20,844 nt of DNA, from positions 1-20,844 of the forward strand of contig JALHET010000013.1 of the NCBI GenBank assembly GCA_022839525.1, written 5' to 3'. Position 1 is the first letter of the stretch; every line of letters starts with the position of its first letter. This DNA comes from Lentisphaerota bacterium. GTDB lineage: Bacteria; Verrucomicrobiota; Kiritimatiellia; RFP12; UBA1067. This document shows, in pieces, positions 6,046-13,915 of this stretch. Below the pieces are notes generated by a model that saw nothing but the letters and a program-made list of their open reading frames with translations, was not told the origin of the DNA and did not search any database. Position numbers and translations under genes: made by a program.

Positions 6046-6065
6046 GGGCAAGCGTCTGCTTGCCC
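6046..6065. terminator. Strong hairpin downstream of the sigma54 activator gene
   Basis: Perfect 8-bp stem GGGCAAGC/GCTTGCCC with a 4-nt loop. On the minus strand it is followed after a short gap by TTTTAT, so it could end the activator transcript before the UAS/promoter region. The weak and displaced T-run keeps this uncertain; the hairpin also resembles the other intergenic palindromes. Confidence 0.35.
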
Positions 6066-6100
6066 GGACGAATTCTACGTATCCGTACACGAAACCAAAA

Positions 6101-6170
6101 ACGCGTACGGGTACGGGTGCGGGAAAACGATCCCTGCAAAACCTGTAACGTGTAACCTGTAACCCGAAAC
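6101..6170. repeat. Intergenic quasi-repeat phrases
   Basis: Two degenerate phrases: GTACGGGTACGGGTGCGGG (about 6105-6123) and CCTGTAACGTGTAACCTGTA plus ACCCGAAAC (6142-6170). They lie in the 5846-6197 gap, which otherwise holds the sigma54 promoter, the UAS pair and the 6046-6065 hairpin, and no gene. Confidence 0.5.
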
Positions 6171-6197
6171 CAAAACAAAGCAGGGTAACGGAACGGA

Positions 6198-7562
6198 TCA
6201 GATACCTTCAAGTCCCAGTGCCTTGATCTTACGGAAGAGCGTGGTCTTGTGTATACCCAGCGCGCGGGCGGCGGCCTGGCGGTTCCCGTTGCTGCGCTCT
6301 AAAGCGAGACGTATGGCCTGCGCCTCGGCGATGGCGTGCGCATCCCTGATGTGGCCGCTGGCTGCGGCCTGCGTCCGTGTCATCTTTGCGCGCGTCAGGT
6401 TCTCGGGCAGGTGTTGCAAACCGATGTTTTCCGCGCCGCAGAGGATGAAGGCGCGTTCGATCACGTTTTCCAACTCGCGCACGTTGCCCGGCCAGTCGTG
6501 CGCCATCAGCAGCGAGAGCGCCTCGGGCGCAAGCCCCCCCACCGTCTTGTTCTGCAGACGGTTGAAGCGTGCGATGAACTGCTCCGCCAACAACGGGATG
6601 TCCTCTTTGCGTTTGCGCAGCGGCGGCAGCTCGACGCGCACCACGTTGATGCGGTAGTAGAGATCCTCGCGGAACGCGCCGTCGCGGCAGAGCTGCTGCA
6701 AGTCGCGGTTGGTCGCCACGACCACGCGCACATCGGCTTTCTCGGAACGGGTGGCACCCAGCGGCTCATAGACCCGCTCCTGCAGCACACGCAACAGCCG
6801 CACCTGCAAAGCCTGGCTCACATCGCCGATCTCGTCAAGAAACAGCGTGCCGCCCTTGGCCAGCGCGAAGCGCCCGGACTTGTCCTTGACCGCGCCGGTG
6901 AACGCCCCCTTCTTGTAACCGAAAAGTTCGGACTCCAGCAGCGTATCCGGCAGCGCGCCGCAGTTGACCGCCACGAACGGCGCATCCTTGCGCGGGCTGA
7001 GGGCATGCAGCGTCCGGGCGACCAACTCCTTGCCCGTTCCCGTCTCGCCTTGGATCAGCACCGTACTGGGACTGGCCGCGATCGCGGGCAGAACCTCGAA
7101 GAGCTTCTGCATGACCGGGCTGCGGCTGACCAGTTCGCCCACGCGGACGCGCCCCTCAAGCTCGCGGCGCAGCGCGTCGATCTCCGAAAGGTCGCGGAAG
7201 ACTTCCGCCCCCCCGGTCACCTTTCCGTCTGCGTCCTTGAGTACCGCCGTCGAAATGCTAATAGGAATCCGCTCACCGTCCGCATTGACGATATACGCCG
7301 ACTTGCCGATAATCGGCCGGGCTGTTTTCAGTGTCTTGTGCAGCGCGCACTCCGGCCCACACAGGCTGGATTTGAAGACCTCAGCGCACGGTCTGCCGAG
7401 CGCTTCCCGGCGCGGGACGCCGGTGATTTTTTCCGCCGCCCGGTTGAACGAGGTGACGCGCCACTCCCTGTCCACTGTGAACACGCCGTCGGAGATGCTC
7501 TCCAAGATCGCGCCGGTGGCCGTCGGCTCCACCCCCTCAATGTTCTGGACGGTTCGTTTCAT
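6198..7562 (-). CDS. PAS-AAA-Fis sigma54-dependent transcriptional activator
   Basis: 454 residues. A PAS sensor domain (about 14-125) contains Cys59, Cys68 and Cys72 ([20 protein letters not shown]). The AAA+ domain follows: Walker A GETGTGKE (172-179), the sigma54-contact loop GAFTGA (219-224), Walker [12 protein letters not shown] (237-247). The C-terminal Fis-type helix-turn-helix is [20 protein letters not shown]. All parts needed to open a sigma54 complex are present; there is no receiver domain, so control is through the PAS module. ATG 7562 is chosen because the PAS homology follows it and the upstream extension is the antisense-like end of the neighbouring gene; no strong ribosome site is seen. 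It starts 40 bp after the MBL-rhodanese stop, so the two are probably co-transcribed. A sigma54 promoter with UAS-like repeats lies downstream, making the NifX cluster its likely target. Confidence 0.92.
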   Translation of the reverse strand: MKRTVQNIEGVEPTATGAILESISDGVFTVDREWRVTSFNRAAEKITGVPRREALGRPCAEVFKSSLCGPECALHKTLKTARPIIGKSAYIVNADGERIPISISTAVLKDADGKVTGGAEVFRDLSEIDALRRELEGRVRVGELVSRSPVMQKLFEVLPAIAASPSTVLIQGETGTGKELVARTLHALSPRKDAPFVAVNCGALPDTLLESELFGYKKGAFTGAVKDKSGRFALAKGGTLFLDEIGDVSQALQVRLLRVLQERVYEPLGATRSEKADVRVVVATNRDLQQLCRDGAFREDLYYRINVVRVELPPLRKRKEDIPLLAEQFIARFNRLQNKTVGGLAPEALSLLMAHDWPGNVRELENVIERAFILCGAENIGLQHLPENLTRAKMTRTQAAASGHIRDAHAIAEAQAIRLALERSNGNRQAAARALGIHKTTLFRKIKALGLEGI

Positions 7563-7602
7563 GAGTTCATTTGGTCTCACGGCTTCCGCTACCGCGCATG
7601 TG

Positions 7603-8931
7603 TCACGGTTCCTTCGCGTCGCCGACCGGGCAGCTTCCCGAAGGTGGCACGCCCGCCGCGCATGTTCCCGGCAGATTCGCCGCGCACGTTCCCCCATGCT
7701 CAGACGCATCGGCCTCCGCGCTCACCTGGTTCCACGGCATCTTGGCCAGCAGCAGCCCCATTCCGCACCAGTCCGTCACGCCGGCGAAAACCAGACCCGC
7801 GCCGACAAAGCCTGACAGGATCAGAAAGGAGGGATGGAAGAACGCACCCCCGAGCACGCCAAGCAGCACGAGGCAGCCGGCCGCAATGCGGACCTGCCGC
7901 TCGAGCGAAATCGCGGACGCCCCTTTCACGGTCGTTCCGCCTGCAGCCGCATAGGCGCCGATGCCGCCTTCAACCACGGACAGCCCTCCAACGTGATGTT
8001 TTTCCAAAGCCTTCTTCGCCAGACCGGCGCGCCTGCCGCTGCGGCACAGCATCAGCCTCGGGGCGGGAACAGCCCGTACCTCGTCAAGGCGCGTCTCGAT
8101 CTGATCAAGCGGGATCAGACGCGCCCCGGGGATGTGCTCTCCCGCGTACTCGATGCCGGTCCGCACGTCGATCACGCTGTAAGCGCCGCCGGCCCCGACG
8201 AAACGAACGGCGTCCTTTGCCGAAATCGTGTCCGGGATGTTGACGCCCTCGCGGTTCAGGCGCAGCAGGTCATCCATGTTCGCCGGCCGGGGCGGCGGAT
8301 TGGCCGCGAGCTTGCCCGCGAACTCGTCCCGGTCAGCGATCTGCAGCCACGGGTTGGAGCGCTTCTCCTGCTCCAGCGTGCTCGTGTCATGGTTGCTATA
8401 GTCGTGTCCGGGGAAAAGCACCGTTTCGCCCGGCAACTCCGCCAGAAGCGCGTGAATCGTGTCGAAGAGCTGACCCGCGTCGCCGCCCAGAAAGTCCGTG
8501 CGCGCCACGCCGCCGATGAGCAGGGAGTCACCGGAAAACAGCGCGCCTTCCGCAATCAGAACAATGTGGTCGGGCGTGTGGCCGGGCGCGTCGCGCACCG
8601 TGATCGCCTGCTGCCCCAACCTGATCGTGTCGCCGTTTTTGAGCGGGGTCTTAACCCCCGCGTGACCGGCTTTTTCGCCTGCCATCCGGACCGCGCCGAG
8701 CTGCGCCGAAAGCGCCCCGGCTCCCGACGGATGATCCGCGTGGGTGTGGGTGTCCACCACACAGCGGAGCATCCAGCCTTCGGTTTTCACCCGCTCTGCC
8801 ATATCATGGACAACGTCGAGATGCGGATCCAACGCCAGCGCCTCCTTGCTGACCGGATCAGCCACCAGATAACCGCAACACCCCTGGGGATGCGCGAAAG
8901 GAACGACCCGTAGCGAACCGACGGATTTCAT
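7603..8931 (-). CDS. MBL-fold persulfide dioxygenase-like / rhodanese / DUF2892 membrane fusion protein
   Basis: 442 residues with three modules. The metallo-beta-lactamase fold (about 1-200) has THTHADH (61-67), APGHTPDH (115-122), SGDSLLIGG (133-141) and FPGHDYSNHD (173-182), the metal ligands of glyoxalase II/ETHE1 enzymes. A rhodanese domain (about 235-335) has the persulfide loop CRSGRR with Cys296. DUF2892/YgaP-type paired hydrophobic helices (about 343-402) end in KMPWN. A tail with Cys416, 424 and 434 follows. ETHE1-like enzymes oxidise glutathione or low-molecular persulfide, and rhodanese moves sulfane sulfur; fusions such as CstB join the two. Here a membrane anchor is added. AAGGAGAG stands 7 nt before ATG 8931. 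The gene lies between an ArsR regulator and the sigma54 activator on the same strand. Confidence 0.9.
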   Translation of the reverse strand: MKSVGSLRVVPFAHPQGCCGYLVADPVSKEALALDPHLDVVHDMAERVKTEGWMLRCVVDTHTHADHPSGAGALSAQLGAVRMAGEKAGHAGVKTPLKNGDTIRLGQQAITVRDAPGHTPDHIVLIAEGALFSGDSLLIGGVARTDFLGGDAGQLFDTIHALLAELPGETVLFPGHDYSNHDTSTLEQEKRSNPWLQIADRDEFAGKLAANPPPRPANMDDLLRLNREGVNIPDTISAKDAVRFVGAGGAYSVIDVRTGIEYAGEHIPGARLIPLDQIETRLDEVRAVPAPRLMLCRSGRRAGLAKKALEKHHVGGLSVVEGGIGAYAAAGGTTVKGASAISLERQVRIAAGCLVLLGVLGGAFFHPSFLILSGFVGAGLVFAGVTDWCGMGLLLAKMPWNQVSAEADASEHGGTCAANLPGTCAAGVPPSGSCPVGDAKEP

Positions 8932-8957
8932 TCTGCTCTCCTTTCTGAATCAGTTGA

Positions 8958-8967
8958 CAACCGGTTG
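8958..8967. promoter_or_regulatory. Perfect palindrome CAACCGGTTG between the ArsR and MBL genes
   Basis: A 10-bp perfect palindrome in the 59-bp space, flanked symmetrically by TT and AA (TT-nn-CAACCGGTTG-nn-AA, 14 of 18 positions symmetric). It lies 27 bp upstream of the MBL start. It could be an operator for the ArsR protein or another dimeric regulator; this is inference. Confidence 0.4.
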
Positions 8968-8990
8968 ATAAACCCTTGGGCTCCGCCCGC

Positions 8991-9296
8991 TCAAATCACC
9001 TCGCTCAGGTGCCGGCGCAGACACACGAACAGCTTGAGGAAATCCGGGTTGCGGATCGAACAGCGCTTAACCGTGCCCTCCTTGCAGGTGGCGACCAGCC
9101 CCTGCTCCACCAGCGTTTTGAGCTGCAGCGACAGCGTCGGTTGGGGACACCCCATCCGAGCCTGCAGTTCCGAGCACGTCAGGGGCGCCTCAGCGAGCGC
9201 CTGCATGATGCCCAGCCGGAGCGGATGCGCCAACGCCTGAAGCACCCGTGCGCCGCGCATCCGCTGTTCCGCACTCAACATGTCTTGGCTTTTCAT
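8991..9296 (-). CDS. ArsR-family winged-helix transcriptional regulator
   Basis: 101 residues. The winged helix-turn-helix reads RVLQALAHPLRLGIMQALAE, LTCSELQARMGCPQPTLSLQ, LKTLVEQGLV, typical of ArsR/SmtB repressors. Five cysteines are present: Cys41, 50, 71, 79 and 92. Cys41 lies next to the DNA-reading helix and Cys92 in the C-terminal dimerisation helix, a layout reminiscent of thiol-based ArsR sensors of persulfide (SqrR/BigR type), though classic metal-site motifs are not obvious. ATG 9296 is chosen because homology starts within the next 15 residues and the upstream frame is non-protein-like. The gene lies 59 bp before the MBL-rhodanese gene and probably controls that operon and itself. 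AT-rich dyad DNA stands directly upstream. Confidence 0.85.
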   Translation of the reverse strand: MKSQDMLSAEQRMRGARVLQALAHPLRLGIMQALAEAPLTCSELQARMGCPQPTLSLQLKTLVEQGLVATCKEGTVKRCSIRNPDFLKLFVCLRRHLSEVI

Positions 9297-9316
9297 GGCG
9301 CGATGGTAACACCCTT

Positions 9317-9362
9317 TTATATTATTTGTCAATTGCAATATTTGTATTAAATAATAATATAA
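9317..9362. promoter_or_regulatory. AT-rich inverted repeat, candidate ArsR operator/promoter
   Basis: Arms TTATATTATT (9317-9326) and AATAATATAA (9353-9362) are perfect inverted repeats around a 26-bp centre holding the palindrome ATTGCAAT (9332-9339). A TTGACA hexamer reads on the minus strand at 9332-9327 and a TATAAA at 9321-9316. The strong AT bias against GC-rich surroundings and the position 20-66 bp before the ArsR start suggest promoter plus operator. I cannot assign exact -35/-10 boxes. Confidence 0.5.
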
Positions 9363-9489
9363 CGTGCCGCCCATAGAGACAGCCCGGCTCATCGTCAGCA
9401 GCGAGCACCTCACCGTTTTTCGGCGCCGTGTGTTCGGGAGCGCAGGGCGGCAGGCGCATGTAACCGAACGCGCCAATCCGTGTTTGCGC

Positions 9490-10938
9490 TCAAAGCTCGG
9501 GCACCGGCACGACCGTCACGACAACGGTCGCGTTCGACTGCGTACCCGTATACCAGGCGCAGCAGTCGGTCTTCCCCTGAAGACGGGTCGCCTTCACGTT
9601 GCCCGCATCGTAGGCGCGCGGCTCAAAACCCTCGGCAAGGACTTCCGGCCCGGGCCAGGCCTCGGGATGCGTAAAGATGAAATCGGCCTTCGCGACACGG
9701 CGCTTGAGCTTACGCGCCCCACGGTGATAGTAGTAGTTCGCGACGAGCCCCGTCTTCGGATCGTAGATGAGGCTCGGCGTCGACTCCTGCACGTCGCCGA
9801 TATTGGTGCGCGTCTTCACCCATGTTTTCCCTCCGTCCGTGCTCGTCACCTGAAACTGCGTGCCGAGACCCTGTTCGCAACGTCCGATGAGTAGTATGCG
9901 TCCGTTCCCGAGTGAGACGATCGAGGATTCCGTGACCCACTCCTTGACCGGCAGGTTGCGTTCGATCGTCCGCTGCTCCCAGGTGCGACCGTCGTCCGTG
10001 CTCACGAGAATACCCCAGGAGTTGCCTCCGTCCCTGCGGTAGTTTCCGGCAAACCACGGGGAGACGAGACCGAGCCCGGCCACAAAGACAGGGTCGAGAA
10101 CCTGCATCGGAAACGGATCAAGGCGGAGCGAGGCGATCTTCTCGAACGAGACACCGTCTGCCGTGCGGTAAAGTTCGTGGCGGCGACTTTCCTCGGCTCC
10201 CCAGCAACGCACCCACGCGAGCACCGCGCCCGTTGAATCAAGCCCAATGCCTTCGTTGACCTCGCCGATTTTCGGATCAGCCGCGACCGTCACCTCTGCC
10301 GACCACGTCCTGCCGCCGTCCTCAGAGACCTTCGCATAGGCGTCGCGGCTGCCCGGACTGATCGTATGGCCGTCTTGCGGGAATGCGTTGTCGCGGCTGT
10401 AGGAGCAGACGAGCTTCTCGCCCATCGCCTGGATCATCGGCCAGGAGTTGTAGCCGCGCCGGTTCTGCACGACAAACGCATTCTCCGGCATCCGGCAGTC
10501 GCCGATCCCGCCGCGCGCGGGTTCTTCGATGAGGGTCTCCTCGTGCGGCCCGCTCGGCACATAACCGTGGGTCGACCCCTGGAATTGCTTGAGCACGGTC
10601 TTGCCCTTCTCGTCAACGACGGTAGCGGTCATACGCACGAATCCAGACCTGTCGGGCGCGGTCGTATGGGAGAACGACTGACCGAAAACGAGCGGTTCGC
10701 GCCCTTCCGTCTGCTTGCCGTCATCGCCCGTGCACGACCAGGAGAGAAAGTACCTGCCCGCCGGAAACGCCTCAGCGCCCTCGACCGAAAGCGTGAAGAC
10801 GATCGCGTCTCCCGGCTTGTCGTCGAACGCACGCCGATCCGTCGCGCCATGCAGAACCGCGTTGTCGAGTTCGCCGGCCCCCAACGCGCCAGCAACGGCC
10901 GAGACAAGGAACAGTACCATCCACCGGCTTTTCTTCAT
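9490..10938 (-). CDS. Secreted sialidase-like BNR/Asp-box protein
   Basis: 482 residues. An N-terminal signal peptide (MKKSRWMVLFLVSAVAGALG, cleavage near residue 21) indicates export. An N-terminal beta-rich module (about 25-125) precedes a six-bladed propeller with three Asp boxes: SEDGGRTW (205-212), STDDGRTW (313-320) and STDGGKTW (366-373). The family includes sialidases and other exo-glycosidases or lyases; the arginine triad and catalytic Tyr/Glu were not traced with certainty, so substrate is open. It begins 46 bp after the metallophosphoesterase stop on the same strand and probably shares its transcript. Its leader is unusual: AAGGAGG is separated from the ATG by 13 nt containing a run of eight G. 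Confidence 0.8.
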   Translation of the reverse strand: MKKSRWMVLFLVSAVAGALGAGELDNAVLHGATDRRAFDDKPGDAIVFTLSVEGAEAFPAGRYFLSWSCTGDDGKQTEGREPLVFGQSFSHTTAPDRSGFVRMTATVVDEKGKTVLKQFQGSTHGYVPSGPHEETLIEEPARGGIGDCRMPENAFVVQNRRGYNSWPMIQAMGEKLVCSYSRDNAFPQDGHTISPGSRDAYAKVSEDGGRTWSAEVTVAADPKIGEVNEGIGLDSTGAVLAWVRCWGAEESRRHELYRTADGVSFEKIASLRLDPFPMQVLDPVFVAGLGLVSPWFAGNYRRDGGNSWGILVSTDDGRTWEQRTIERNLPVKEWVTESSIVSLGNGRILLIGRCEQGLGTQFQVTSTDGGKTWVKTRTNIGDVQESTPSLIYDPKTGLVANYYYHRGARKLKRRVAKADFIFTHPEAWPGPEVLAEGFEPRAYDAGNVKATRLQGKTDCCAWYTGTQSNATVVVTVVPVPEL

Positions 10939-10984
10939 GCCCCCCCCACCCCCTCCTTCTTGTTTCAGGTATTAAATCAAAAAC

Positions 10985-12532
10985 TCATTTGTTTCCCGCG
11001 CGAAAGGGAAAATTACCCGCGAGATCACCCTCATGGGTAGAAATCATCCAATTGAGCGCTTTTTCGGGCAAACAAGCCTCGCGTATCAAACCGCGGTTAC
11101 CCACCTGCCGGACTTCCCATTCCACCCGATCCGCATAGACGCGGAAAACCCGGTACATACAGGGCCATTCAGCGAAAGCGGCGTTTTGGATGCATTGGAT
11201 ATCTCCGTGCGACGCTAATTCATTCCAGTGCGAATGGCCATTCAGCGTCGCGACAACATTAGGCGCCTTTCCCAAAAGCTCCATAACTTTGGAGCCCACA
11301 GAAGCCTGAGGGATTTTCGCAAGATTAAATCCAGCCGAGGAGACGTCATTGTTAACCTTAAAAACATAATGCGAGACAACAACCGTCGGGGTGGTTACGT
11401 CGCTGGCCAGTGCCCATTGCAACCACTCAATCTGCTCGGGCTTCATCCCGATACCCGCGGCCTGTTTCTTGTCATAAAAGTCATGGAACTCCCCGTCTTT
11501 GTGTTTCCAGAAGGAACCGTCCAACACGATAAAACGGAGCGGCCGCTTATAAAGGATATAGTCGGTTGCCATTCCCGGAAACATTCCCGGCAAAAGTTCG
11601 AGCTGATCTGGCCGGGACGTTTTATGGTAGGAATCGTGATTACCAACGCAACCATAACATGGCATCTTGGATTCATTTAAAACATCTGCAAGCTGCTGGA
11701 ACTGATCACGGGTCGCGCTGTTGGTCATGTCACCGGCAATCATGGCAAAATCGACACCCTCCTTACGGAGGCTTTTGAACGTGGCGGCCAACTCTCTCGC
11801 GATGCTGGGCTCAGTCATGATCACGTTTGTCCACGTATACCGCTTCCCCAAGCTCAAGTGGGAATCAGCCACAAGGGCAAACTGACACTGCGGGCTCTCC
11901 ACCTTGTCTTTGAGCGCAATGATCTCCAAGCGCTCAAAAGTCCCGCCGGGACGGAAATGCGGTCCCGCGACGGTGATGTAATGCCGGCCCTTGGTGAGAA
12001 ACCACTTCACCAGCGGCACGGCATCAGGGGGTTTCGTCCCTCTGCAGTCGGGCGCGGGACCGGTTCCGGGTGTGCCGACACCCACCCAGGCAGGTGCAGC
12101 AACCATGGGCGCGGCAATGACCGTATCGTCGGATAGCACGTAGAGGCGCAAACCCGGACGCAAATCGCCGTCGGGCACGACACATGCGTTGCCGGTTACG
12201 TACAAGGGCCCATCGACATCAAGCGCAAACGTGAGGAAACCCTCGGCCGGAATAACTGCGGTCTTGTCGCTAAGAGCCTGAACCGAGACGTCCCTGATGT
12301 CCGGAGCCAGTACACCGTTGGCGGCATCGAGAGTTATCCGTGAACCCGACGTCAACTTGACGGCGTTCTTGTCCGCCTCGGCACAAAGCCGGGTCTTTAG
12401 TTCCGGCCAGATATCAATGGGCAGGTTGGAGGATTGGCCCCCGCTGCCGGTTTCCGCCTTAAGACTTAACCCCGTCGCCAACAGGCCTGTTAATTTGGCT
12501 GTCCCAATCATAAAACTGCGTCGATTTGTCAT
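10985..12532 (-). CDS. Tat-exported metallophosphoesterase
   Basis: 515 residues. The N-terminus MTNRRSFMIGTAKLTGLLAT is a twin-arginine signal. After an N-terminal domain of about 200 residues the calcineurin-like phosphoesterase motifs occur in order: ALVADSHLSLG (D-x-H), MIAGDMTN (GD), CVGNHDSYH (GNHD), VVVSHYVF and LNGHSHWNE (GHxH). These ligate the two metals. Possible substrates are phosphomonoesters or cyclic nucleotides, acting outside the cytoplasm. ATG 12532 is favoured because GGGAG lies 8 nt upstream and the Tat motif follows at once; ATG 12538 is two codons earlier and equally in frame. The downstream sialidase-like gene is likely co-transcribed. Confidence 0.85.
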   Translation of the reverse strand: MTNRRSFMIGTAKLTGLLATGLSLKAETGSGGQSSNLPIDIWPELKTRLCAEADKNAVKLTSGSRITLDAANGVLAPDIRDVSVQALSDKTAVIPAEGFLTFALDVDGPLYVTGNACVVPDGDLRPGLRLYVLSDDTVIAAPMVAAPAWVGVGTPGTGPAPDCRGTKPPDAVPLVKWFLTKGRHYITVAGPHFRPGGTFERLEIIALKDKVESPQCQFALVADSHLSLGKRYTWTNVIMTEPSIARELAATFKSLRKEGVDFAMIAGDMTNSATRDQFQQLADVLNESKMPCYGCVGNHDSYHKTSRPDQLELLPGMFPGMATDYILYKRPLRFIVLDGSFWKHKDGEFHDFYDKKQAAGIGMKPEQIEWLQWALASDVTTPTVVVSHYVFKVNNDVSSAGFNLAKIPQASVGSKVMELLGKAPNVVATLNGHSHWNELASHGDIQCIQNAAFAEWPCMYRVFRVYADRVEWEVRQVGNRGLIREACLPEKALNWMISTHEGDLAGNFPFRAGNK

Positions 12533-13090
12533 GGTCATTACTCCCAAACTTTTTCGCACGAACATTCACAGCGCCAGTCCGGCATCAACACCTCACATGT
12601 GCCCACATACGCGCTACGTCGGAAAGGCTTTTGCCCAGTCGCCAGGTCTGGTCGACAACCCAAGCGATCCTGATTCTGCCTACCCGAACCGCTGCTGGCG
12701 GAAGCGCTCGTATTGCGCCAGCATGCGGTCAGTCACCGACACCGGAATAGTTCGGCATCGCGCGTATGCGAATCGGCCACGGCATCGGCCGTGAGCTCCG
12801 CCAGCGCGAAGCTGTACGATGCCGCCCGCGCCGCCTCCACAAACTCCGCGCACGCGCGCTCGTGCTCCGCCTTGATCCCGACCAAACTTTTCATCCTCGT
12901 TTCCTTCCCACAAAGTATCCCTTTCACAGGTACGGTTTCAATCAAAACCATTTTTTCAAACCCGCTTGTCTTGCCGCCGTTGAACGTTGAGCGTTCCAAT
13001 CGATCTCGACACCGATTTCGATGGCTCCGCGTGTCCACAATGTCCACAAACGAAATGTAAAACCTGAAACCCATAAAACCTAAAACCGAC
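12533..13090. other. Mostly gene-free gap around one small possible gene
   Basis: Apart from the small minus-strand frame at 12733-12894 I see no gene. 12539-12679 shows no recognisable motif. 12950-13090 holds phrase-like DNA: a CGATCTCGACACCGATTTCG tract (about 13002-13021), GTCCACAATGTCCACAAACG (about 13033-13052) and AAACCTGAAACCCATAAAAC (about 13060-13079). Confidence 0.45.
12733..12894 (-). CDS. Small hypothetical protein, possibly the front part of a frameshifted gene
   Basis: 53 residues (MKSLVGIKAEHERACAEFVE...DAELFRCR), predicted mostly helical and Ala/Glu-rich. The ATG at 12894 is preceded by AAGGAAACGAGG, a purine-rich ribosome site, which argues that it is or was translated. I do not recognise the family. 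The next frame continues with IPVSVTDRMLAQYERFRQQR down to a stop at 12680, which looks as protein-like as the main frame; a one-base slip near 12742 would give one protein of about 71 residues. It may therefore be a recently broken gene. It sits alone between the metallophosphoesterase and PHP genes. Confidence 0.35.
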   Translation of the reverse strand: MKSLVGIKAEHERACAEFVEAARAASYSFALAELTADAVADSHTRDAELFRCR

Positions 13091-13915
13091 CTAGGGCAAC
13101 GCCTCCAGAAAGCGTTCCTCTTCGGAAAAGCGCTCGAAGGCATAGTCTATCGTATCGGCGGCATGGGCATCGGCAGAGAGGATGAAGCGGACGCCGCGTT
13201 CGCGCAACAGATCGCGGAAGGGGCGCGACGGATACGCATCGTCCAGCCACCCGCGGGAAATGGCGCCGGTGTTCACCTCGACGATCTTGCCGGATGCGGC
13301 AACGACGTCCGCCGTCCGCTCCAGCTCGTCCCGGTACCATGCCGCGTCCTCATCGAAATACGGATTCCGGACATTGAACTTCCGGATCAGATCCAGATGC
13401 GCGACAATGTCGAACTCATACCGCGATACCATCTCGCGCAACTGCCGGAAGTAGGCCCTGATGTACGCCTCCACGCTGCCCTGAAAGTGTGCGGCGATGC
13501 CGTCCATCATCATCTGAGGCAAATTATCAACGGGAACGCGGGAGCCATTGTCCACAACCACGTAGTGAATGGCGCCGATCATGTAGTCGGGATTCAGGGC
13601 GGAGTAGCGCGAACGCTCGGGAGCGGTCACCCCGGGAATGTAATCAGCCTCCACTCCCAGAAACACCTTGATACGATCGGCGTACTTGGCCTGAAGGCGA
13701 CGGATGTCCGCCGCGTATTCCAAGCCTTTCTCTGGATCAAGCATTCCCGGAAGCAACTCCGGAAATGCCACATGCGATGAAAACCCGATCACCTCATACC
13801 CCTTGGCAATCGCCGACCTGACAACCGCCTCGGGCGTATCCGCCCCATCGCACCAAGTCGTATGCGTGTGGTAATTCGCCCGGATAAGAGATTTTCGATG
13901 TCGTTCAGTGGTCAT
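13091..13915 (-). CDS. PHP-domain histidinol-phosphatase-like protein (HisJ/HisK family)
   Basis: 274 residues with the full set of PHP metal ligands: NYHTHTTWCDG (14-24), GFSSHVAF, GVEADYIPG, GAIHYVV, DIVAHLDLIRKF, VEVNTGAI and ILSADAHAADT. The layout and length match the histidinol-phosphatase HisJ/HisK family, which removes phosphate from L-histidinol phosphate in histidine synthesis. No other his gene is nearby, so other phosphoester substrates remain possible. ATG 13915 gives the family's usual start about 13 residues before the HxH motif; no clear ribosome site is present. The downstream (left) gap is repeat-like, and the upstream neighbour is on the opposite strand. Confidence 0.82.
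   Translation of the reverse strand: MTTERHRKSLIRANYHTHTTWCDGADTPEAVVRSAIAKGYEVIGFSSHVAFPELLPGMLDPEKGLEYAADIRRLQAKYADRIKVFLGVEADYIPGVTAPERSRYSALNPDYMIGAIHYVVVDNGSRVPVDNLPQMMMDGIAAHFQGSVEAYIRAYFRQLREMVSRYEFDIVAHLDLIRKFNVRNPYFDEDAAWYRDELERTADVVAASGKIVEVNTGAISRGWLDDAYPSRPFRDLLRERGVRFILSADAHAADTIDYAFERFSEEERFLEALP

Noticed and set aside
7639..7655. TGGCAC-like sigma54 box on the plus strand
   Set aside because: It lies inside the MBL coding sequence, antisense, lacks the TT before GC, and no plus-strand gene follows.
6336..8243. Long open plus-strand frame of about 635 codons opposite the sigma54 activator and the MBL gene
   Set aside because: It is antisense to two genes with full domain sets; its translation is Arg/Gln/His-rich without domains, as expected from GC-rich antisense shadow.
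7834..8913. Open plus-strand frame of about 359 codons opposite the MBL-rhodanese gene
   Set aside because: Antisense shadow of a gene with clear catalytic motifs; no ribosome site or domain.
9364..9894. Plus-strand frame opposite the end of the sialidase-like gene
   Set aside because: Antisense shadow of a gene with three Asp boxes; no domain or start signal.
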